Shown here: one piece after another, positions 16,309-24,393 of the stretch
How positions within the stretch are numbered: position 1 is the stretch's first letter
Layout of the letters: the number at the start of each line of letters is the position of its first letter
Source of the DNA: Flavimaribacter sp039888615
GTDB taxonomy: Bacteria > Pseudomonadota > Alphaproteobacteria > Rhizobiales > Rhizobiaceae
Length of the DNA stretch: 64,000 nt
Assembly: GCA_039888615.1 (NCBI GenBank)
Contig: JBDQQS010000010.1
Reading direction: 5' to 3' (one strand)
The notes under the pieces: model-generated
Told to the model about the DNA's origin: nothing
Seen by the model: the letters and a program-made list of their open reading frames with translations, nothing else
Databases searched by the model: none
Program-made: the position numbers and the translations under genes

Positions 16309-17090
16309 CCCTGAGCGAGGGAATTTTCGTGGGCACGGTGATGCACAAGCGGATGCGTCCCGTGCGGCACGAATTCCGCTATTCGGTATTCTCCCTTCTG
16401 ATCGATATCGACCGGATGGATGAGATTGCAAAAGGTCTTCGGTTGCTTTCCGTTGATCGCGGGAATCTGTTTTCGGTCTTTCGTCGCGATCACGGCGCCG
16501 GCGACGGGCGATTGCGACAGCATCTCGACGGCTTGGCGACGCGGATGATCGGGCCGGAACGCATGCAACGATGGCTGATGCTGACCTATCCGCGGATTCT
16601 GGGATATGTATTCAATCCCTTGACTGTCTACTATGGACTGGACGGGGATGGGCGCGTCAGAGGCGTGATCTACGAAGTCAGCAACACTTTTGGCGAACGT
16701 CACAGCTACGCGCTTCCGGTTGGAGCGGACGGAGCCGCCATACGTCAGACGGCGGACAAGGCGTTCTACGTGTCGCCGTTCAACCCGGTCGCCGGACGCT
16801 ACCGCTTCCGCACCCGTGCGCCGGTAGAAACGGCGCAGATGACAATCCTGCTGGAGGATGAGACCGGCCCGATGTTCGCTGCGGCTTTTTCCGGAAAACG
16901 ACAGCCGCTGACGGACCAGGTTCTTTCAGCCTTGCTTCTGCGCCACTGGTTCATGACGTTCAAGGTGTGGGGAGGCATCCATTACCAAGCCCTGCGCCTT
17001 TGGATCAAAGGCTTGAAAATCTATCCAAGTCCCGGAAAAGGTGAGGACTACGCCCGGTCCTTGATCATGCGGCCGACTGCCCGGAAGTAA
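16305..17090 (+). CDS. DUF1365 domain-containing protein
   Basis: A 261-residue protein of the DUF1365 family. Signature pieces are GTVMHKRMRPVRHEFRYSVF (residues 9-28), the PRILGYVFNPLTVYYG core (about 99-114), ISPFNP-like FYVSPFNPVAGRYRF and a C-terminal MTFKVWGGIHYQALRLWIKG. The function is unknown, but it travels with the FAD oxidoreductase and lipid-modifying enzymes. It overlaps that gene by four bases and shares its ECF promoter. Its last 43 bases are antisense to the end of the convergent SDR gene. Confidence 0.92.
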   Translation: MTLSEGIFVGTVMHKRMRPVRHEFRYSVFSLLIDIDRMDEIAKGLRLLSVDRGNLFSVFRRDHGAGDGRLRQHLDGLATRMIGPERMQRWLMLTYPRILGYVFNPLTVYYGLDGDGRVRGVIYEVSNTFGERHSYALPVGADGAAIRQTADKAFYVSPFNPVAGRYRFRTRAPVETAQMTILLEDETGPMFAAAFSGKRQPLTDQVLSALLLRHWFMTFKVWGGIHYQALRLWIKGLKIYPSPGKGEDYARSLIMRPTARK

Positions 17091-17815
17091 AGGGCGTTCG
17101 GCAGACAGCGCAACAGTCCAAAAACTGTTGCGAAGGGACGCGGAAAGCGGATTTCGAAACGCTCTTTCTGAATACCGCTTATGATGTAGTCGGCCGCCTG
17201 CTCCGCGCTTATCAGCTGCGGCATATTGAAGTCATTCTTTTGAGTGAGCTTCGTATCGACAAATCCCGGGTTGACCAAAGTGATGCGGATATTGAAGCGT
17301 TTGAGGTCGAGCTTGAGAGTTTCGGCCAGATTGATCAGCGCGGCCTTTGTCGGTCCGTAGTTCACTGTCCTGGGCAAACCGCGGTAGCCCGACAACGACC
17401 CCACGATAACGATATGTCCCTTGCCTTGTCGTTTCATGATAGGAACAAGGGCGGCGATCGCATGAATTGCGCCCATATAGTTTACCTCGACGCCCCTTCT
17501 AATGGACGTGATGTCGATCTCTCCGGGTTCGAGCGGCTTCCAGGCTCCAGCCGAAAGAACCACAGTATCTATCGCTCCGAACCTGCTCGCGATTTCTTCC
17601 GCAGTATTTTCGACTGCCTCTGCATCCGTCACATCGAGTGGGAATGCGGCTATCCCCCGCCACTGCTTTTCCATCTCGATCAATGCATCCGACGAACGGG
17701 CGGACACGGCGATATTCTGCGCCACGCCGGCGACCTTCTCCGCAAAGGCCCTGCCGATACCGGAACTTGCGCCAATTACCCAGACATTGCCCGGGTCAAT
17801 CTGCCGACTCGCCAT
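17048..17815 (-). CDS. Short-chain dehydrogenase/reductase in the rpoE-chrR operon
   Basis: A 255-residue classical SDR. The NAD(P) motif is GASSGIGRAF (15-24), the catalytic Ser lies in IVGSLSGYRGLP, and the YxxxK pair in NYGPTKAAL. Its gene follows chrR by three bases, so it is the third gene of the sigma-factor operon and should rise with singlet-oxygen stress. SDRs in this position are members of the Rhodobacter-type RpoE regulon and probably handle oxidised lipid or aldehyde products. The natural substrate is not visible. Confidence 0.9.
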   Translation of the reverse strand: MASRQIDPGNVWVIGASSGIGRAFAEKVAGVAQNIAVSARSSDALIEMEKQWRGIAAFPLDVTDAEAVENTAEEIASRFGAIDTVVLSAGAWKPLEPGEIDITSIRRGVEVNYMGAIHAIAALVPIMKRQGKGHIVIVGSLSGYRGLPRTVNYGPTKAALINLAETLKLDLKRFNIRITLVNPGFVDTKLTQKNDFNMPQLISAEQAADYIISGIQKERFEIRFPRPFATVFGLLRCLPNALYFRAVGRMIKDRA

Positions 17816-17818
17816 GGA

Positions 17819-18466
17819 TCAAATACCGATCAACGGCTGCAGGATGCGACTCACCATGCCTTTGAATCGCGTCGGGCGTTCTGTCGCTACCAGACAGATG
17901 CAATCGATATCGGAATCGACAACAGGCTGATGTTCGACATGTTCGTCAAGATCGGCGATGTCGCCGGCCGCAAACTGACCGAAAACATCGCTGTAGGAGC
18001 CCTCGAGGATAAGGGTCATTTCGGTTCCGCCGTGGCCATGTTCAGGCATCTTTCTGCCAGGCGCAATCTTCAGCATATAAAGCGAAGATGTCGACGAGGC
18101 GATGTCTATCCGATGGCGCTGCATGCCCGGAACAATCGTGCGCCATGGCACCTGATCCAGATCGCGGCCAATCAGACGCGACAGCGGCAAAGGCACGTTA
18201 CCGGCGGTTGGCTCGGGCGTCAGAAGCGGTTTTTCCGGCTCCATATCGAGCATCCGCGACAGTCTGTCAAAAGCGTCGGCTGCGAGCGGCGACGAATCCG
18301 CCGCCTCCATGACAGCGCCGCCCATGGCTTCGGCGGCCCGCACGGCTGCGCGACATTCGTCACACATTGCAATATGAGACGCCACGATAATGGCGAAAGC
18401 CTCGTCGAAATCGCCGCTGGCGTAACGCATGATCGAGGCGTCATCGAGATGGTGATGAACGGTCAT
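17819..18466 (-). CDS. chrR: ChrR-type zinc anti-sigma factor with cupin domain
   Basis: A 215-residue anti-sigma factor that holds RpoE inactive until singlet oxygen or a peroxide triggers release. The N-terminal zinc-binding domain retains all ligands: His6, His31, Cys35 and Cys38, at the same positions as in the Rhodobacter sphaeroides protein. The C-terminal cupin keeps the metal-site residues His143, His145, Glu149 (HGHGGTE) and His179. It overlaps the sigma-factor gene by four bases, so the two are made together. No key residue is missing. Confidence 0.93.
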   Translation of the reverse strand: MTVHHHLDDASIMRYASGDFDEAFAIIVASHIAMCDECRAAVRAAEAMGGAVMEAADSSPLAADAFDRLSRMLDMEPEKPLLTPEPTAGNVPLPLSRLIGRDLDQVPWRTIVPGMQRHRIDIASSTSSLYMLKIAPGRKMPEHGHGGTEMTLILEGSYSDVFGQFAAGDIADLDEHVEHQPVVDSDIDCICLVATERPTRFKGMVSRILQPLIGI

Positions 18467-19062
18467 GCCAGATCTTCCAGTTCTTCCCTTAGTTTGCGAT
18501 AGGCTAGACGCAGTCGCGACTTTACTGTGCCTATAGGCAGATCGAGATCGCGGGCGATCTCGCTGTGCGGCTTGTATTCGGCAAACGCCATTTTAACGAC
18601 CTGTCTTTGTTCCGAGGGTAGTTTATCCAGTGCGTTACGAACCAAGTCGCCCTGCTGGCTGCCGATCGCTTCCGCCTCGGGACTGTCGTCCTCGCTAGCG
18701 ACCATCACCGTCTCTACATCGATGTAGGGCTGCGCCGGCAGGCGGCGTAGACGGTCGATGCGGGCGTTGCGGGCGACCGTATAGATCCAGGTGCTGACCG
18801 CGCCTTTGTCTGGCCGATACAGCGCAGCCTTGCGCCAAACGGTCAGCATCACGTCCTGCACCAGATCCTCCGCTAGATCGGAGGACGCACCGGATTTCTC
18901 CATCATACCCTTAACTCTGGGGCCGAACCTGTCGAACAGAATTTCGAACGACGCCTTGTCCCTGGAGGCAGCGACCTCCATCATAAGAGCCTTCAGATAG
19001 TCCTGATCCGCTGTGGGGTCCGGATTCTCGATCGGCATATCCGTTCTCAAGACACTCAACAT
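18463..19062 (-). CDS. rpoE: ECF sigma factor RpoE (ECF11, singlet-oxygen response)
   Basis: A 199-residue extracytoplasmic-function sigma factor. Region 2 runs from about 38 to 105 (FEILFDRFGPRVKG, EDLVQDVMLTVWR, ARNARIDRLRR) and region 4 from about 135 to 195 (LPSEQRQVVKMAF, IARDLDLPIGTVKSRLRLA). The neighbouring ChrR identifies it as group ECF11. It is autoregulated: the promoter at 19089-19118 matches those of the DUF2177 and FAD oxidoreductase genes. An internal start at Met9 (19038) is possible, but ATG 19062 sits 27 bp from the -10. Confidence 0.93.
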   Translation of the reverse strand: MLSVLRTDMPIENPDPTADQDYLKALMMEVAASRDKASFEILFDRFGPRVKGMMEKSGASSDLAEDLVQDVMLTVWRKAALYRPDKGAVSTWIYTVARNARIDRLRRLPAQPYIDVETVMVASEDDSPEAEAIGSQQGDLVRNALDKLPSEQRQVVKMAFAEYKPHSEIARDLDLPIGTVKSRLRLAYRKLREELEDLA

Positions 19063-19088
19063 GGTCCCGACCTGTTTACTGTCGGAAC

Positions 19089-19118
19089 CGATTACGTGGC
19101 GAAATTACAATCAGATCA
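19089..19118 (-). promoter_or_regulatory. ECF11 (RpoE)-type autoregulated promoter of rpoE-chrR-SDR
   Basis: Minus strand: -35 TGATCT (19113-19118), an 18-bp spacer (19095-19112) and -10 TAATCG (19089-19094). Same spacing as the promoters at 14861-14890 and 14928-14957. It makes the operon positively autoregulated. Confidence 0.7.
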
Positions 19119-19235
19119 CAATTTCGGAAAAAATTATAGACAGGGTCTCCGTCGCGCCGAAATCAGCGATTCAAATCTGGTCCGGTTTGCAATTCCAAGG
19201 CTTATGTGGCTCATTGCCAGAGGGAGGGAACCATC

Positions 19236-20006
19236 ATGAAACTGACGGCTCATTTTACGGACATTCAGGGACAATCTGTTTTTATTACGGGCGGCGGTTC
19301 TGGCATTGGCGCGGCCCTTACGGAGGGATTTGCAGCCGAGGGCGCGAAGGTCGCTTTCGTGCAGCGTTCAGATGCAACGGATCTCTGCGACCGTCTGGAA
19401 GCAACCTACGGAAACCGGCCGTTTTTCCTCCCCTGCGACGTAACCGACGTGGAAGCGTTGAGCGCGGCCATGGAGGAGACGAAAAGCCGCCATGGCGCGA
19501 TCACCATCCTCATCAACAATGCGGCGTCCGACAACCGCCACGGCCTGGCGGATTATTCCGTCGAAGACTGGAACGCCTCGCTGAACATCAATCTGCGGCC
19601 TCATTTTTTCACATGTCAGAAAGCAGCGCCTGACATGCGGGCGGCGGGCGGCGGCTCGATTATAAACTTCTCGTCGATTTCCTACATGATGGGCAATGGC
19701 GACTACCCCGCCTATGTCGCAGCGAAGTCGGCAATCACGGGATTAACGAGGGGCCTGGCCCGCGAACTTGGACCCGACAATATCCGCGTGAACGCGCTCA
19801 TGCCCGGCTGGGTTCTGACGGAACGCCAGCAGCGCCTGTGGGTTACCGAAGAGGGACTTCAGGCGCATATCGACCGGCAGTGCCTGAAGCAGGAAATCAT
19901 GCCCGAGGACATGGTTGAGCCGACGCTTTTTCTGGCGTCGTCCGCCTCGCGCATGATGACCGGACAGGCGCTCGTCGTCGACGCCGGCGTTGTCGTGACA
20001 GGGTAA
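19236..20006 (+). CDS. SDR-family sugar dehydrogenase, probable D-galactose 1-dehydrogenase
   Basis: A 256-residue SDR: cofactor motif TGGGSGIG (about 20-27), NNAASDN, Ser in INFSSIS, and the catalytic YVAAK. The ATG at 19236 follows GAGGGAGG (19221-19228). It leads a cluster of 2-dehydro-3-deoxygalactonokinase, KDPGal aldolase and an SMP-30 lactonase. In that context it most likely oxidises D-galactose (or L-arabinose/D-fucose) to the lactone, the first step of the De Ley-Doudoroff route. Substrate specificity is inferred from neighbours. Confidence 0.82.
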   Translation: MKLTAHFTDIQGQSVFITGGGSGIGAALTEGFAAEGAKVAFVQRSDATDLCDRLEATYGNRPFFLPCDVTDVEALSAAMEETKSRHGAITILINNAASDNRHGLADYSVEDWNASLNINLRPHFFTCQKAAPDMRAAGGGSIINFSSISYMMGNGDYPAYVAAKSAITGLTRGLARELGPDNIRVNALMPGWVLTERQQRLWVTEEGLQAHIDRQCLKQEIMPEDMVEPTLFLASSASRMMTGQALVVDAGVVVTG

Positions 20007-20010
20007 AGAC

Positions 20011-20946
20011 ATGACTCCATTCTACGCGGCCGCAGACTGGGGAACGTCGTCATTCAGGCTCTGGCTGATCTCAACCGAGGGGCAGATTATTGCAGAAAGA
20101 AGCAGCAACCAGGGATTGGCCGTCGCTGCGACATCCGGTTTCGCGCAGATTCTTGAAGACCATCTCGACGCTCTTTCTGCGCCGATAGATCTTCCTGTTG
20201 TCATTTGCGGCATGGCCGGCGCGCGACAGGGATGGCGCGAAGCGCCTTATCTTTCCGTTCCATCCGCGCTGTCGGATATCTGCGACAACGCCGTCGAAAT
20301 CGATGGTTCGACGCGCCGGATCTGCATCCTGCCAGGCGTCGCCTCGCATGATCCGGTGACGCCCGATGTCATGCGCGGCGAGGAAACATCGCTCCTCGGC
20401 AATCACGCCGATTCCGACACGATTTACCTTGCCTGCCTGCCCGGAACCCACTCCAAATGGGTCCAGATCGACGAGGGCGCGATTGTCGGTTTCTCCACTT
20501 TCATGACGGGCGAATTGTTCGGACTGCTCGCAAAACACTCTATCCTGAAACACGCCGTGGACGGTCATTCACAGATACACAGGGAAAGCCGCCACTTCGC
20601 CAAAGGCGTAAAGGCCGGGTACTCGAACCCGGAGGAAATCACCAGCCACCTGTTTTCGATCCGGGCGGGGCAATTGCTTCAGGGCCGGACCGGTCAGGAT
20701 GGTTATGATCGCCTGTCCGGTCTTCTGGTCGGATGCGAAATCGGAGGCGCCCGCGTGCGTTTCGGCCAGACGGAAAATCTCCGCCTTATCGCGTCGGGAC
20801 ATCTGGCGTCCATCTATGACACGGCTTTCGAATTGCTGGATATGCCGGTGACGACGGTGGACGCCCATAAAGCGGTTCGTGACGGTCTCGACATTGCCGC
20901 CAGACGCCTCTTCCGGTCCCGTGCAGGCAGCGGCGGAGGCCTGTAG
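20011..20946 (+). CDS. dgoK: 2-dehydro-3-deoxygalactonokinase
   Basis: A 311-residue sugar kinase that phosphorylates 2-dehydro-3-deoxy-D-galactonate at C6 using ATP. The N-terminus carries the family's phosphate-binding DWGTSSFRLWL (residues 8-18); later marks are VICGMAGARQGWREAPY, LPGVASHDPVTPDVMRGEE and CLPGTHSKWVQ. Length matches DgoK proteins. It starts four bases after the SDR stop and ends one base before the aldolase start codon, so the genes form one operon. Confidence 0.93.
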   Translation: MTPFYAAADWGTSSFRLWLISTEGQIIAERSSNQGLAVAATSGFAQILEDHLDALSAPIDLPVVICGMAGARQGWREAPYLSVPSALSDICDNAVEIDGSTRRICILPGVASHDPVTPDVMRGEETSLLGNHADSDTIYLACLPGTHSKWVQIDEGAIVGFSTFMTGELFGLLAKHSILKHAVDGHSQIHRESRHFAKGVKAGYSNPEEITSHLFSIRAGQLLQGRTGQDGYDRLSGLLVGCEIGGARVRFGQTENLRLIASGHLASIYDTAFELLDMPVTTVDAHKAVRDGLDIAARRLFRSRAGSGGGL

Positions 20947-20947
20947 C

Positions 20948-21589
20948 ATGAGCGCCGCGTCCGGCTGGCCACCGCTGCAGCGATCTCTTGTCGCCATTCT
21001 GCGCGGGATACGCCCGCACGAAGCCGCCGATATCGTGGGCGCACTCGTCGAAGCCGGTTTCGAAGCCATCGAGATCCCCCTGAACTCGCCTGACCCTTTC
21101 GCCTCCATCGAAATCGCCGTGAACACCGCGCCGGACGGCGCCCTCATTGGCGCCGGCACCGTGCTTGTCCCCGAAGAGGTCGACCGTCTGTCGGAGATCG
21201 GCGGCAGGCTGGTGGTCAGCCCGAACGCCGACCCCGCCGTCATCAAACGGACGTCAGACCTCGGTCTCGTATCGATGCCAGGAGTCTTTACGGCGACCGA
21301 GGCTTTTTCAGCGCTTCGCGCCGGCGCCTCCGGCCTGAAATTCTTTCCCGCCAGCGTGCTCGGCGCGGCCGGCGTCGCAGCGATCAGTGCCGTGCTGCCG
21401 CCTGGAACAGAAACAGCCGCAGTAGGCGGCGTTTCGCATAATGATTTCGCATCCTACGCCCAGGCCGGCGTTCGGACCTTCGGTCTTGGGACCAGTCTTT
21501 ACAAACCCGGCCTGACCGCCGCCGAGGTCGAAACGCGCGCCGTGGAAGCCATTAAGGCCTACGATACAGTTTTCGGGAGACAGAATTGA
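20948..21589 (+). CDS. dgoA: 2-dehydro-3-deoxy-6-phosphogalactonate aldolase
   Basis: A 213-residue class I aldolase that splits KDPGal into pyruvate and glyceraldehyde 3-phosphate. The active-site residues of the KDPG/KDPGal family are present: Arg in VAILRGI, Glu in IEIPLNSPDP, the Schiff-base lysine in GLKFFPA (about 129), and the phosphate-binding GGVSHND. I chose ATG 20948, immediately after the kinase stop; the same frame extends upstream inside dgoK. It overlaps the SMP-30 gene by four bases. Confidence 0.93.
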   Translation: MSAASGWPPLQRSLVAILRGIRPHEAADIVGALVEAGFEAIEIPLNSPDPFASIEIAVNTAPDGALIGAGTVLVPEEVDRLSEIGGRLVVSPNADPAVIKRTSDLGLVSMPGVFTATEAFSALRAGASGLKFFPASVLGAAGVAAISAVLPPGTETAAVGGVSHNDFASYAQAGVRTFGLGTSLYKPGLTAAEVETRAVEAIKAYDTVFGRQN

Positions 21590-22470
21590 ACCAGACTGTG
21601 GCGACCTACAAGGATTTCAGCGAGACAGCGTGCGAGGTCGGCGAGGGGCCGACCTATGACACAGCGACCGGGACTACCTACTGGTTCGACATTCCCGGCA
21701 AGACACTGCTGGAGATGTCCGAGAAGGGCGTGGAGACGATCCACACCCTGCCTTTCGCAGCGAGCGTGCTTGCGGTGATCGACGACGAAAGCCAGCTGAT
21801 CGCGACGGAGAACGGCCTGTTCCGGCGCGTCGTCGCAGACGGCTCGCTGAACCTGATCAAGGAACTCGAGCCCGACAAGCCGGAGAACCGTTCCAACGAC
21901 GGCCGGGTTCATCCTTCCGGCGCCTTGTGGATCGGCACGATGGGCTGGCAAAGCGCCGATAACGCCGGGGCGATCTATCACTACTGCAAGGGTGAACTCA
22001 AAACACTCTTTGGCGGGATCACCGTGCCGAACGCGATCTGCTTCACGCCGGACGGCGCGTCCGGATATTTTACCGACACGCCAACCAAAAAAGTCATGCG
22101 CGTCGCCCTCGACCCGGCAACAGGATTGCCGGTCGCCGCCCCGACCGTTTTCCTGGACGAGACCGCGAGCGATCGCGGTTTTGCCGACGGCGCGGTGGTC
22201 GACACAGACGGCAATTTCTGGTGCGCGCGCTGGGACGGAGCCTGCGTGCAAGGGTTCGACCCGAGCGGCGTCTGCTTCGAGACGATCGAACTGCCGACGG
22301 ATCGTGTCACCTGTCCCGCCTTCACAGGCCGCGATCATTCCAGGATGATCGTGACGTCCGCCTATATCGGCCTCGACGACGATCAGATGCGCGCGCAGCC
22401 GGACGCAGGCGAAACCTTCCTGCTTGAGGCGCGGTTTCGCGGAAAGGCCGACCCTCGCGTGCTGATCTGA
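21586..22470 (+). CDS. SMP-30/gluconolactonase-family sugar lactonase
   Basis: A 294-residue six-bladed beta-propeller of the SMP-30/regucalcin family, which opens aldonolactones with a divalent metal. Metal-site residues appear as Glu in CEVGEGPTY (near 15-23), Asn-Asp in RSNDGRVHPSG (about 102-112), Asn in VPNAICFTPDG and Asp in FADGAVVDTDG. The start is TTG 21586, whose last two bases overlap the aldolase stop (TTGA), with GGGAGA upstream. Placement with dgoK and dgoA points to galactonolactone. Confidence 0.88.
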   Translation: MNQTVATYKDFSETACEVGEGPTYDTATGTTYWFDIPGKTLLEMSEKGVETIHTLPFAASVLAVIDDESQLIATENGLFRRVVADGSLNLIKELEPDKPENRSNDGRVHPSGALWIGTMGWQSADNAGAIYHYCKGELKTLFGGITVPNAICFTPDGASGYFTDTPTKKVMRVALDPATGLPVAAPTVFLDETASDRGFADGAVVDTDGNFWCARWDGACVQGFDPSGVCFETIELPTDRVTCPAFTGRDHSRMIVTSAYIGLDDDQMRAQPDAGETFLLEARFRGKADPRVLI

Positions 22471-22560
22471 GGGAACCGATGCGCGGGCACGGTTGTTTCA
22501 CCCCGAGCCCGATGCTATCCAACCAACAGCTGTTTCGCCTAATCAAACCGGACCCCCGCC

Positions 22561-23919
22561 ATGACTTCCGCCTTCAAAGCCTACGACATTCGCGGTGAAA
22601 TTCCCGCACAGGTCAACGTGCCCTTCACCTATCGTCTGGGCCAGGCCGTCGCCGCCCAGTTTTCGCCCCAGAGCGTTGTCGTCGGACACGACATGCGGAT
22701 GGACAGCCCGGCGCTCGCCCAGGCGCTGATCCAGGGTTTGCTCGACAGCGGCGTCGATGTGCTTCCGCTTGGCCAGTGCGGCACCGAGGAGGTCTATTTC
22801 AACACCGATTTCCACAATGCCGACGCCGGGCTGATGATCACCGCCAGCCACAACCCGATGAACTACAACGGCATCAAGATGGTGCTGAAAGGCGCGCGCG
22901 CGGCGACACAGGACAACGCTCTCGGACCTCTCGAAAAGCTTGTCTACTCGGACCAGCAGTTCAAGACTGTTTCCGACTATGCGGATCGCGGCCGGCTCGC
23001 CATGCATCTCGACAAGAAAGCCTATGTCGAGCGCCTGCTGACCCAGGTCTCCGGCGTCGACCTCAAGCCGTTGAAGATCGTCTGCCACGCCGGCAATGGA
23101 TGCGCCGGACCGATCATCGATCTTCTGGAAGACCATCTGCCCTTCACCTTCATCAGGGTGGATCACGAGCCGGACCCGACCCTGCCCAACGGCATCCCCA
23201 ATCCGCTGCTTCCCGACAAGCGGGAACGGGCGAGCAAGGCGGTTATCGAAAACGGCGCGGATCTCGGCCTTGCCTGGGACGGCGATTTCGACCGCTGCTT
23301 CTTCTATGACGAGAAAGGGCGCTTCGTCGAAGGCTACTATCTCGTCGGCCTGATCGCCCAGACGCTTCTCCGCAGCCATCCGGGCGGCATCATTCTTTAC
23401 GATCCGCGCCTGACGTGGAACACCATCGACGTCGTCAAGGCGGCGGGCGGCGATCCTCGCGTCTGCCGTACAGGACACGCCTTCTTCAAGCAGATGCTTC
23501 GCGACGACAATGCGCTCTACGGCGGCGAAATGAGCGCGCATCACTATTTCAACGATTTCAGCTTCTGCGACACAGGAATGCTGCCCTGGCTCGCCATCGT
23601 CGCCGAACTGTCCTCCACCGGCGCAACGCTGAGCGAGTTGGTCGACCACCGGATCGCAGCCTTCCCGTGTTCCGGCGAGATTAATTTCACCGTGGACGAC
23701 GCGAAGGCGGTCCAGAGCCGTATTTCGGATCACTTCGCTCCACTCAATCCCGAAATCGAGGGCGTCGACGGTCTCGGCATGGCCTTCGATGACTGGCGCT
23801 TCAATGTGCGCGCGTCGAACACCGAACCGCTGCTGAGACTGAACGTTGAAGCGCGCGGCGACGCAGATCTCGTGGCCGCCAAGGTCAACGAAATCACCAA
23901 GCTGATCCAGACGACCTGA
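22561..23919 (+). CDS. Phosphomannomutase/phosphoglucomutase
   Basis: A 452-residue alpha-D-phosphohexomutase that moves phosphate between C1 and C6 of mannose or glucose. The phosphoserine loop is ITASHNPMNYNG (about 95-106), the metal loop DGDFDRCFF (about 240-248), the sugar-specificity loop GGEMSAHHYF (about 320-329), and the C-terminal phosphate site RASNTEPLLRLN. The product feeds GDP-mannose or nucleotide-sugar synthesis. It is 90 bp from the galactose genes on the same strand and may share their transcript. A hairpin follows at 23945. Confidence 0.92.
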   Translation: MTSAFKAYDIRGEIPAQVNVPFTYRLGQAVAAQFSPQSVVVGHDMRMDSPALAQALIQGLLDSGVDVLPLGQCGTEEVYFNTDFHNADAGLMITASHNPMNYNGIKMVLKGARAATQDNALGPLEKLVYSDQQFKTVSDYADRGRLAMHLDKKAYVERLLTQVSGVDLKPLKIVCHAGNGCAGPIIDLLEDHLPFTFIRVDHEPDPTLPNGIPNPLLPDKRERASKAVIENGADLGLAWDGDFDRCFFYDEKGRFVEGYYLVGLIAQTLLRSHPGGIILYDPRLTWNTIDVVKAAGGDPRVCRTGHAFFKQMLRDDNALYGGEMSAHHYFNDFSFCDTGMLPWLAIVAELSSTGATLSELVDHRIAAFPCSGEINFTVDDAKAVQSRISDHFAPLNPEIEGVDGLGMAFDDWRFNVRASNTEPLLRLNVEARGDADLVAAKVNEITKLIQTT

Positions 23920-23944
23920 TTGCCGCTCACACCTGAAAATAACG

Positions 23945-23972
23945 GCGGCTCTCGATATCGGAGCCGCTGTTT
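23945..23972 (+). terminator. Probable rho-independent terminator after the phosphohexomutase
   Basis: GCGGCTC (23945-23951) pairs with GAGCCGC (23961-23967) around a loop TCGATATCG, and the right arm is followed by TGTTTG. It lies 26 bp after the stop codon. The U-tract is short. Confidence 0.6.
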
Positions 23973-24025
23973 GCATGACGCCATTATCATTTAAGTCTTT
24001 GAAATAAAACTATAAAATTTAATTC

Positions 24026-24273
24026 TGGCTTTGTTTCGGGAATCCGCGAATTTCAAGCCTTCTGTGATCTGCAGAGCTCCAAGGCGGTCCACTGGGTTTG
24101 TTTCGGGAATTTGGCTTTTTCATCTTTCTCCCGCTAATCCGATCGCATCTGGCTTTGTTTCGGGAAATTGCGATTCATAGAGTTTCGGGCTTCTGCAGTG
24201 CTCCAAATCAATCCTTTGGCTTTGTTTCGGGAATTCTGGTTTTTCGCCCTTCCGCCGCCATTCGACCAGTCGC
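24026..24273. repeat. Two-unit 124-bp tandem repeat built from four copies of an 18-bp core
   Basis: The core TGGCTTTGTTTCGGGAAT occurs at 24026-24043, 24093-24110 (TGGGTTTG variant), 24150-24167 and 24217-24234. Core spacing is 67, 57 and 67 bp, so units A (67) and B (57) alternate in a 124-bp period repeated twice. Outside the core, units A share CTGCAGwGCTCCAA at exactly 124 bp offset (24069 and 24193). No gene covers the array. It fills the gap between the phosphohexomutase and the tungstate operon and is more AT-rich than its flanks. Origin and function are unknown. Confidence 0.85.
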
Positions 24274-24358
24274 CCCTGCCCTTTGTTGATCTCATCTTAT
24301 ATCACGGAACACCGACAAACGCAGCAAAATTGTTCATGTTTTGTTCAGCCAATAATCC

Positions 24359-24384
24359 GACGCGACACGATACTGCGTCGCGTC
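24359..24384 (-). terminator. Terminator-like hairpin after the tungstate operon
   Basis: On the minus strand GACGCGAC pairs perfectly with GTCGCGTC (8-bp stem, 10-nt loop) just 10 bp past the substrate-binding gene's stop. The following minus-strand bases GGATTATT are moderately U-rich. Confidence 0.55.
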
Positions 24385-24393
24385 GCGCTTAGA

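Noticed and set aside
14986..17090. Carotenoid or squalene desaturase
   Set aside because: The FAD motif is similar, but the DUF1365 partner and ECF11 promoter identify the fatty-acid-associated oxidoreductase group.
22543..23976. 477-codon frame antisense to the phosphohexomutase
   Set aside because: The plus-strand gene has every phosphohexomutase motif; the antisense product has no recognisable motif.
24026..24273. CRISPR array
   Set aside because: Repeat spacing alternates 67/57 bp with related, not unique, spacers, and no cas genes occur in the window.
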